The notes under the pieces were generated by a model. It was given only the letters and a program-made list of their open reading frames with translations. It was not told the origin of the DNA and did not search any database. A DNA stretch of 64,000 bases from Ruminococcus sp. (GTDB lineage: Bacteria > Bacillota > Clostridia > Oscillospirales > Ruminococcaceae), in NCBI GenBank assembly GCA_015066785.1, contig SVNT01000002.1:186001-250000 (forward strand), in the 5' to 3' direction. Positions 58,663 through 64,000 of the stretch are shown one piece after another. The position numbers and the translations under genes are program-made. Every line of letters starts with the position of its first letter. Position 1 is the stretch's first letter.

Positions 58663-59376
58663 ATGGCAAAGAAAAAAATAACCGCTCTCCTTCTTGCGTC
58701 CGTGCTTGCTGTAATTACAATGGGATGTGAAATCAATGATATTTTAGAAAATGAAGAAACTACAAAATCAACAATTTTAATCATAACAGCTTCAGAAGAA
58801 ACCACAACTTCTAAAGCGACAACAGTTACCGAAGAAACAACGACACCGCAAACAACAACAGAAGCAACGACTACTGCAAAGGTTACGACAACTGTACCCG
58901 AAACTACAACTACGGTAACAACAACTCCGAAAGTGACAACCACTACACCGCAGACTACAACGACAGCGTTAACGACAACTACTCCAAAGGCGACAACAAC
59001 TGTGCCACAAACCACAACAACAGTAACTACTACCACAAAGGTTACGACGACAGTACCGCAGACTACAACAACGGTAACAACAACCCCGAAAGCGACAACA
59101 ACTGCACCGCAGACAACGACAACGGTGACAACTACTACGAAGGTAACAACGACCACAAAGAAATCCAATTCATCTTCCAACAGAGGAAGTGGCGGAAATT
59201 CTGTAACCACTCCTGCCCAAGAAGAATTTGCCGGTAATCTCGTATGGGTTCCTGTAAAAGGCGGTACAAAATATCATGTCAGTCCAAACTGTAGTAGTAT
59301 GGACAAACCCATGCAGGTCACCAAAGAAACTGCAATAAAAAATGGATATACTCCTTGCAAACGCTGTTATAAGTAA
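58663..59376 (+). CDS. Thr-rich lipoprotein with C-terminal CxxC motif
   Basis: 237 residues. Lipoprotein signal (lipobox VITMGC), then about 130 residues of Thr-rich repeats (VTTTxPQTTTT units) forming a long stalk, then a small C-terminal domain: YHVSPNCSSM ... VTKETAIKNGYTPCKRCYK. This H, C ... CxxC pattern is the Ada-like or nuclease-tail zinc motif found at the C-termini of many secreted Firmicutes proteins. Surface-exposed zinc-binding knob on a stalk is my reading; function unknown. Its AT-rich codon use differs slightly from neighbours. Confidence 0.82.
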   Translation: MAKKKITALLLASVLAVITMGCEINDILENEETTKSTILIITASEETTTSKATTVTEETTTPQTTTEATTTAKVTTTVPETTTTVTTTPKVTTTTPQTTTTALTTTTPKATTTVPQTTTTVTTTTKVTTTVPQTTTTVTTTPKATTTAPQTTTTVTTTTKVTTTTKKSNSSSNRGSGGNSVTTPAQEEFAGNLVWVPVKGGTKYHVSPNCSSMDKPMQVTKETAIKNGYTPCKRCYK

Positions 59377-59395
59377 CTTGAATTTATATCGATAA

Positions 59396-59430
59396 TTCAC
59401 CCCTGCCATATCTGGCAGGGGTTTTATCGC
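59396..59430 (+). terminator. Terminator of the Thr-rich lipoprotein gene
   Basis: ACCCCTGCCA, TATC loop, TGGCAGGGGT followed by TTTAT. Confidence 0.9.
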
Positions 59431-59524
59431 GCCAAAATAGTACCATTAATCAACTATAACAATTCCGTTTCATATCCATTACAATTCCACGCAAGACTCC
59501 GAAAAACTCAGCAGTCAAAAAATC

Positions 59525-59553
59525 TTGCTTTATAATGAAAATAATGGTATAAT
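59525..59553 (+). promoter_or_regulatory. Promoter of the LRR protein gene
   Basis: TTGCTT (59525-59530) and TATAAT (59548-59553), spacer 17. Confidence 0.6.
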
Positions 59554-59577
59554 AATCAGCGAAAGGGGATGACGTTG

Positions 59578-60114
59578 ATGAAAACACCTGAGGAAAAAGT
59601 AGCATCGGGAAAGATTATTGCTGTTGCTGCGGCAGGAATTATCGCTGTCTGCGGCATTGCTCTGGCTATAGTGCTGGCGAATGTAAGCAACGACAATCAC
59701 GATTATTCCTATGAATACAGCGAAGAATTCGACGGAATAACCATCACTGACTACAAAGGCACCGCTACGGAACTTCTCATCCCCGACGAAATCAAGGGCA
59801 GGGATGTCATGGAAATCGGCGAAAGTGCATTCTTCGACTGTAAGAATGTCACGACGGTATCTCTCCCCGACGGCATAGAGGAAATCGAGGCGTGCGCTTT
59901 CAAAAACTGCACGGCTCTGACGACAATAAACATCCCCGACAGCGTTGAGCAGATTGACGGCTATGCGTTCTCGGGATGCACAGGCCTCACAGAGATAACA
60001 ATTCCCGACAGCGTGACAACAATCGACGGCAGGGCGTTCGACGGCTGCGATAATATAACAATAACCTACAGAGGTCAGCAGTATACCGCCGAAGAATTTA
60101 ACAGAGAGTTTTAG
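59578..60114 (+). CDS. BspA-type leucine-rich repeat membrane protein
   Basis: 178 residues: a TM anchor (about 12-36), a short linker, and a BspA-like LRR_5 domain with four 23-residue turns of the form GESAFFDCKNVTTVSLPDG, EACAFKNCTALTTINIPDS, DGYAFSGCTGLTEITIPDS. Such repeats often bind host or plant surfaces, but this copy is small. ATG 59578 is better spaced from AAAGGGG than ATG 59569. It stands alone between a promoter and a terminator. Confidence 0.88.
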   Translation: MKTPEEKVASGKIIAVAAAGIIAVCGIALAIVLANVSNDNHDYSYEYSEEFDGITITDYKGTATELLIPDEIKGRDVMEIGESAFFDCKNVTTVSLPDGIEEIEACAFKNCTALTTINIPDSVEQIDGYAFSGCTGLTEITIPDSVTTIDGRAFDGCDNITITYRGQQYTAEEFNREF

Positions 60115-60127
60115 CCATTTTAATCTT

Positions 60128-60158
60128 ATCCCCTCACTTAATTGTGAGGGGATTTTTT
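60128..60158 (+). terminator. Terminator of the LRR gene
   Basis: ATCCCCTCAC, TTAATT loop, GTGAGGGGAT and TTTTTT. Confidence 0.93.
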
Positions 60159-60164
60159 ATGCCT

Positions 60165-60280
60165 TGAAACTTAATCGTACTAAAAAACGGAGTATATATA
60201 ATATAAGGAGGTGAAAAACCGCAAAAAATTCTGCAAAAAACTTAATCGCACCAAAAAACGGAGTATATACAAATATAAGA
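60165..60280 (+). repeat. Two direct repeats before the accessory island
   Basis: A 41-42-base unit occurs twice, at 60167-60207 and 60238-60279: AAACTTAATCG-yAC-yAAAAAACGGAGTATATA followed by an AT-rich end and ATATAAG. The distance is about 72 bases. AAGGAGGTG follows the first unit. Neither has a good sigma-A spacing, so they could be operators or promoters for another sigma factor. Confidence 0.75.
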
Positions 60281-60304
60281 AAAAAATAAAATCAAAAAGG
60301 AGAA

Positions 60305-60838
60305 ATGAATATGAAATACACAGTAAAAACCTTCAAGCCACACGAAATCGTTCTTCCGATATTACACCCTGCAGGTAAAGTACCTATAAGACCTGTACTT
60401 CCCGCAGAAGAGAGAGCAAAGAGATATCTCGAAGTTATTCCCGAAATTGAAAAAGAAGCCGATATGTTCTCAAAGAAGCTGGCTGAAGCCGAGCCTTTTA
60501 AAGAAGTAACAGGCAAAATATTTATAAAGCATTATGATTACGAAGACGAGTATCTTCCTCAGACGGAGATATGGTTTTCAAAAGAACACTATAGTTTACT
60601 TGATAGTCCGCGCGATATTTTCTTTTATATGCAGGATATCGTAACCGATTTCTACGAAGACCTTCTGTGTGATATGTACAAGAACAACGAAGACCCGAAT
60701 TCTCCTGAATTTATCGCATTTCTCACCGAAGTTACAAGAGAATATGAAAGAGCTCTCCGTATGGAAGCGGAGAATATCAAGAAGTTCGGTTACGACTACT
60801 ATCTTGAATATTGCAAAATATATAAGTTGACATACTAA
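60305..60838 (+). CDS. Hypothetical protein heading the accessory island
   Basis: 177 residues (175 if the second ATG at 60311 is used, which has better spacing to AAAAGGAG). Not recognised. It is soluble, rich in Glu, Lys and Tyr, with PHEIVLPILHPAGKVPIRPVLP near the start and a helical end (EYERALRMEAENIKKFGYDYYLEYCKIY). The two direct repeats lie before it and a new promoter follows it, so it may be expressed separately from the CARF-like operon. Confidence 0.65.
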   Translation: MNMKYTVKTFKPHEIVLPILHPAGKVPIRPVLPAEERAKRYLEVIPEIEKEADMFSKKLAEAEPFKEVTGKIFIKHYDYEDEYLPQTEIWFSKEHYSLLDSPRDIFFYMQDIVTDFYEDLLCDMYKNNEDPNSPEFIAFLTEVTREYERALRMEAENIKKFGYDYYLEYCKIYKLTY

Positions 60839-60855
60839 TAAAACCAAACTGCTTA

Positions 60856-60884
60856 TTGACCATATTTTACATATATGGTATAAT
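60856..60884 (+). promoter_or_regulatory. Promoter of the CARF-like operon
   Basis: TTGACC (60856-60861) and TATAAT (60879-60884), spacer 17. CCATAT and ATATGG form an inverted repeat within the spacer, and CATATTTTACA recurs at 60861-60871 and 60903-60913, so the site looks regulated. Confidence 0.7.
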
Positions 60885-60944
60885 TAAAAAGACGATTTTA
60901 CACATATTTTACAAATAAAATTATACAAAAAGGAATGATCTGAA

Positions 60945-61553
60945 ATGAAAAAATACATCACAGTAATACCCATGCAGCCAAAAGAAAATCTTCACAGGAC
61001 AAAATATGAATCCTACGGGAATGAGCTTCTTTCGAGCGAAATCGAAACAAGATTCCCCGCAGTGATTATGATAGCAAATTCCGCAGTCAGCGGAGAAACC
61101 GTTGAAGTTGTCGTGACTATGACCGAGCACGAAAATGTTCCGCAGAACTACGACGAATTTATTGCCGAGCTTGATATGGTAAGCAAGGAAAAGGGCTTTG
61201 AATACAAAATAACAAAGCTTGTCACAACGCTTGCCGAAACCCCTGAAAAGCAGTATGCACTTCTCGGAGACATAGTAGAGAAATTCTCCGAAGAGGATGA
61301 GATATACGCCGATATAACCTACGGTGCAAAGCCCACTCCCGTGGTTATCATGATGGCGTTGAGCTACGCTTACGAATACCTAAAAAATACAGATGTAAAG
61401 GCTATGATTTACGGCTCATACAATCACGCAACAGGAAAAACAGGGCTTTATGATGTTTCAGCACTCTTTTATATGAATTCTCTTATGCATAAAGTACCGG
61501 GAAAAGATTTTGAAAACCCGTTGGAAGTTATGAAGAAAATAATCAATTTATAA
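60945..61553 (+). CDS. TM1812/CARF-like nucleotide-sensing protein
   Basis: 202 residues. The overall pattern matches TM1812/Csx1-type CARF proteins: a Rossmann-like start (KKYITVIPMQ), a strand VEVVVTMT, and the signature YADITYGAKPTPVVIMMALSY (D123, G127), which corresponds to the DITHGFRSLP motif of that family, then VKAMIYGSYN and GLYDVSALF. There is no HEPN RNase tail and no CRISPR nearby. CARF proteins bind cyclic oligoadenylates; whether this one does is unknown. First gene of a three-gene operon with the sigma-like and pseudokinase genes. Confidence 0.6.
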   Translation: MKKYITVIPMQPKENLHRTKYESYGNELLSSEIETRFPAVIMIANSAVSGETVEVVVTMTEHENVPQNYDEFIAELDMVSKEKGFEYKITKLVTTLAETPEKQYALLGDIVEKFSEEDEIYADITYGAKPTPVVIMMALSYAYEYLKNTDVKAMIYGSYNHATGKTGLYDVSALFYMNSLMHKVPGKDFENPLEVMKKIINL

Positions 61554-61573
61554 TAAAAAGGATGTATGATACA

Positions 61574-62437
61574 ATGCTGACCGATGCTGAAGTTAACAAG
61601 CTTGTGATTGAATATATACAGAACGGAAGAAAAGACAAGCAGAAATGCCTTTCCGGAATTATGAAGTCATCAATGATGAACAGTTATTATATTAATAACG
61701 AGGAAAAATACGATATCGCCGTAGACAAGCTATTGCTTGGTGGTGATACTATTCTTGACAAATTCGACCCTGAAAAAGTTGTAGAAGGCGGTTTTTGCGG
61801 ATACCTGAAAAAAGCTGTCAACAACAAATACAAAAGCATTAAATCGAAAGAAAACAACGACAGAGAAAAAGGAAAAGAAGTCGTTGTTTGTTCCATAAAC
61901 GACGTTCTCAAGGGTAAAGACGGTAAAAAAGACCGTGAAAGAGAAGAGCTTTACGGAGATACGAAATCAATAACCGATGAGGACGTGGATTTGTCAGCGA
62001 CGATGGACTTTTATATCGACGCTATAAAATTAATGCTCAGCAAGCGCAAGCCTGAAAGCAAAAAGATAGTATGGGAGCAGCTTTTTGCAACAGAGACCAT
62101 AACGCATAGTGTGCATAAGAATCCTAAGATGATGAAATACATTACAGAAAACGAAAAAAGATGTATGTCTGTAATGAGTATGGAATTTGCAAACACATAT
62201 CTCATAAACGATTGCGTAACCATAGCGGATATAGCAAAATCCGAACTGCATTCCATGAAACATTTCGGAAAGGACAGTGACAATAAATGCGGATATGCGC
62301 TTATCGGGGCGGTGTACGCAAAATATACGGGAAAATCCGAAGCGGCGGTTTCGCAGCAAAGGGAAATCTATCGCAACAAGATGAATCCCGATGATTTTAA
62401 TACACACTTACCGTATGATTTTTTTAATAGAGGTTAA
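61574..62437 (+). CDS. Sigma-70-like protein of accessory operon
   Basis: 287 residues from ATG 61574 (AAGGA upstream; ATG 61562 also possible). Residues about 47-97 resemble sigma-70 region 2: DIAVDKLLLGGDTILDKFDPEKV then GGFCGYLKKAVNNKYKSIKSKENND, as in 'FDPxKG-FxxYL...N' sigma factors. The C-terminal part (about 205-275: VTIADIAKSELHSM, KYTGKSEAAVSQQREIYRNKM) could hold a region-4-like helix-turn-helix. The middle is atypical and lysine-rich. A true sigma role is unproven; a DNA-binding regulator derived from one is also possible. Confidence 0.45.
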   Translation: MLTDAEVNKLVIEYIQNGRKDKQKCLSGIMKSSMMNSYYINNEEKYDIAVDKLLLGGDTILDKFDPEKVVEGGFCGYLKKAVNNKYKSIKSKENNDREKGKEVVVCSINDVLKGKDGKKDREREELYGDTKSITDEDVDLSATMDFYIDAIKLMLSKRKPESKKIVWEQLFATETITHSVHKNPKMMKYITENEKRCMSVMSMEFANTYLINDCVTIADIAKSELHSMKHFGKDSDNKCGYALIGAVYAKYTGKSEAAVSQQREIYRNKMNPDDFNTHLPYDFFNRG

Positions 62438-62440
62438 AAT

Positions 62441-64000
62441 ATGAGTAACTTTGATTTTGCAAAACAGTTTACGGCGGATATGTTTAAAAATCAGGAAGTA
62501 TATGAACATATCAGAAGTGCAGTAGAGCATATTATGATTTCTGAAAAAAACCTCTATATAGATTATTTCAAGTCGGGGACAGAAATCAGGCAGGCACTTG
62601 AGAATTTTGTGTACGGTGTTATGAAAGAAACCAACATGTATAACAAGGTTGTCAGTCGTAATAACGATAAACCTGCACTGAGCGATTATGTCTATAAGCT
62701 CAGAGAGAGCAAATATTTCAAAGAAGACGGCGATAACTATAAATTTGAAAACATGAACGGGAAAATTATCTCAAGCAAAATCAAGTACAGATTTGATTTT
62801 CTGAAAAATCTTGCAAATTCGTTCAGTCATTCAAACATAAAAGTAAGCAAAGAGGAGACTTATCCGAGAATATCTTATAAAAATGTAAAGCTTGCGATAG
62901 AACTGTTTCATTCTCTCTTTGTTGAGCTTGCAAGAAAAAAAGACATTATCATCAAAGAGAAATTTTCGGACGCCAGAATCCCTGTCGGCAATTTTATAAC
63001 AGACGAATATATAATACCCGCAGACAGAGACCGTTCAAAATGCACAGCAGAAATACTTGCCCATACAGTTGACAGTCACAATAATATTCAGGCGTACTAT
63101 ATTCTCAGAATATATGAGATGAAAAACGTCTATGAAAAGCATCTTAATCTTCTGAAAAGAAATATCATATCATTTACTCATTCCAGTGCGGATGAAGTTG
63201 ATGGTATCGTAAAAGGCACAGTTCCCGTTCAGGAAGTCACGCCTATAAACCCTGAATCCATTACGCCGGACAGCCATTACATAATAAGCTACAGATTCAG
63301 CAAAAAGCCGATGCCTCTCAATGACGAAATTCTTAAGAAAATGACGATGAAGGAAAGAATTAAAATTTCTTCGAGAATTTCAGAATGTCTTTTCAGGCTT
63401 CAGTATACCGTGTCCGATGAACCCCCGGCTGAAAAGCAAGAACCCGTAGCAGTACCTGAGCAGGTTGCAGAAAAGCCGTCGTTCAGAAATCTTTTCGGTT
63501 TATTGAAAAAGAAAGCTCCTGCTTCCGATCCTGCGCCTGTTGAAGAAAGCGTTGTTGAAAGCGTCGTGGGATACAAGAAGAAAGAATTCCCTATATTCCA
63601 CAGAATGCTTAATTACGAAAGCATTTATATATGTGATTTCAACGGCAGGTATGTGCCGTATATAACCAAGTTCGATTTTGCTAAAATCGAAGGTATAGGC
63701 TCGACTGTAAAAAGAGCAGTTCATGACACAAAAGAACTGATTAATGAAAGTAAGCTCTATAAATATCTCCCGTTCGAATGGATAATGCTTGAGTCCTTTG
63801 AGGAAGATGTGAACGTAGACCTTGCAAAGGTGGACATCTATTCTCTTGGGGTGCTTATTTCCGATATACTTTACGGACAGATTGCAAAAAGTGTTGTTCC
63901 GATATCGGCACTTTCAGACGAAGTGCCCGAAGAAATCAAGGCGTTATTGGAAAGAATGCGTATCGAAGATCCGAGTGAGCGTGCCGATATACTTGAAGTA
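62441..64000 (+). CDS. DUF4145/HEPN-like plus pseudokinase protein, 3' end outside window
   Basis: Open frame of 520 codons without stop at the window end, 3 bases after the previous gene (AGAGG upstream). Residues 1-170 resemble DUF4145/HEPN-like helices (SGTEIRQALENFVYGV, RFDFLKNLANSFSHSN). Residues about 215-520 follow a protein-kinase fold: F386-H387-R388-M389 at the HRD loop, ITKFDFAK at the DFG place, and DIYSLGVLISDILYG with DPSERAD in the C-lobe. HRD Asp is Met389, its Asn is Ser394 and DFG is KFD, so catalysis is improbable. A Pro-rich insert (about 326-370) splits the lobes. Confidence 0.65.
   Translation, partial: MSNFDFAKQFTADMFKNQEVYEHIRSAVEHIMISEKNLYIDYFKSGTEIRQALENFVYGVMKETNMYNKVVSRNNDKPALSDYVYKLRESKYFKEDGDNYKFENMNGKIISSKIKYRFDFLKNLANSFSHSNIKVSKEETYPRISYKNVKLAIELFHSLFVELARKKDIIIKEKFSDARIPVGNFITDEYIIPADRDRSKCTAEILAHTVDSHNNIQAYYILRIYEMKNVYEKHLNLLKRNIISFTHSSADEVDGIVKGTVPVQEVTPINPESITPDSHYIISYRFSKKPMPLNDEILKKMTMKERIKISSRISECLFRLQYTVSDEPPAEKQEPVAVPEQVAEKPSFRNLFGLLKKKAPASDPAPVEESVVESVVGYKKKEFPIFHRMLNYESIYICDFNGRYVPYITKFDFAKIEGIGSTVKRAVHDTKELINESKLYKYLPFEWIMLESFEEDVNVDLAKVDIYSLGVLISDILYGQIAKSVVPISALSDEVPEEIKALLERMRIEDPSERADILEV

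Noticed and set aside
60165-60280. Direct repeats considered as a short CRISPR array next to the CARF-like gene
   Set aside because: Only two units, imperfect, AT-rich, no palindrome in the repeat and no leader or cas genes; they look like promoter or operator sequences.

Overview
The window looks like a chromosomal piece of a Gram-positive, spore-forming anaerobe of the Ruminococcus / Oscillospiraceae type. The signs are a Clostridia-style ribosomal protein block (adk-map-KOW protein-infA-rpmJ-rpsM-rpsK-rpsD-rpoA-rplQ), sporulation-family genes (bofA, yaaL, spoVS, ymdB), a 2-hydroxyacyl-CoA dehydratase-type activator, a family 9 glycoside hydrolase, several lipoproteins with long Thr/Glu linkers, and a type IV pilus locus without any outer-membrane secretin. 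No rRNA, CRISPR array, transposase or phage gene was seen. One tRNA (Arg, anticodon CCU) is present.

Layout. 1-5.1 kb: 3' part of the spc/alpha ribosomal operon, closed by a large hairpin. 5.2-7.6 kb: a small promoter-terminator unit (possible sRNA or attenuator), rnhA, and an iscS-iscU pair. 8-20 kb: housekeeping genes (glyQS, tRNA-Arg, rsuA family, a lone sugar-ABC ATPase, guaB), the yaaL-bofA cluster, a HEPN/MNT pair and an intracellular GH9. 20.3-35.9 kb: a c-di-GMP and type IV pilus block with a dual GGDEF-EAL protein, pilC, a fused pilM-pilN, pilO, a very large PilX-like protein, four prepilins including the likely major pilin, pilD, pilB and pilT. 36.6-46 kb: spoVS-ymdB, a cation exchanger behind a yybP-ykoY-type riboswitch, lipoproteins, and a dehydratase activator. 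46-60 kb: XRE regulators diverging from Thr-rich lipoproteins, a pspA pair, a chemoreceptor with an acidic repeat tail, peptide deformylase, a FecR-domain surface protein behind a c-di-GMP-I riboswitch, and a GAF-GGDEF cyclase. 60.1-64 kb: an accessory island with a TM1812/CARF-like protein, a sigma-70-like protein and a DUF4145/HEPN-like plus pseudokinase protein cut by the window end.

How the genes fit together. Two c-di-GMP enzymes, a c-di-GMP riboswitch and a PilB with an MshEN-type N-terminus suggest that c-di-GMP sets pilus activity and surface-protein expression here. Spread between gene ends are four large non-coding elements (about 0.5-0.75 kb each). They are built from interchangeable hairpin modules with compensatory stem changes, carry terminal inverted repeats in at least two copies, and sit directly against stop codons. 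One supplies the last codons of the dehydratase activator. A second, shorter palindromic element occurs twice.

The strongest candidates for something undescribed are the CARF-like / sigma-like / pseudokinase operon at 60.3-64 kb and the mosaic repeat family. All calls come from reading sequence and motif memory; no database search was run.
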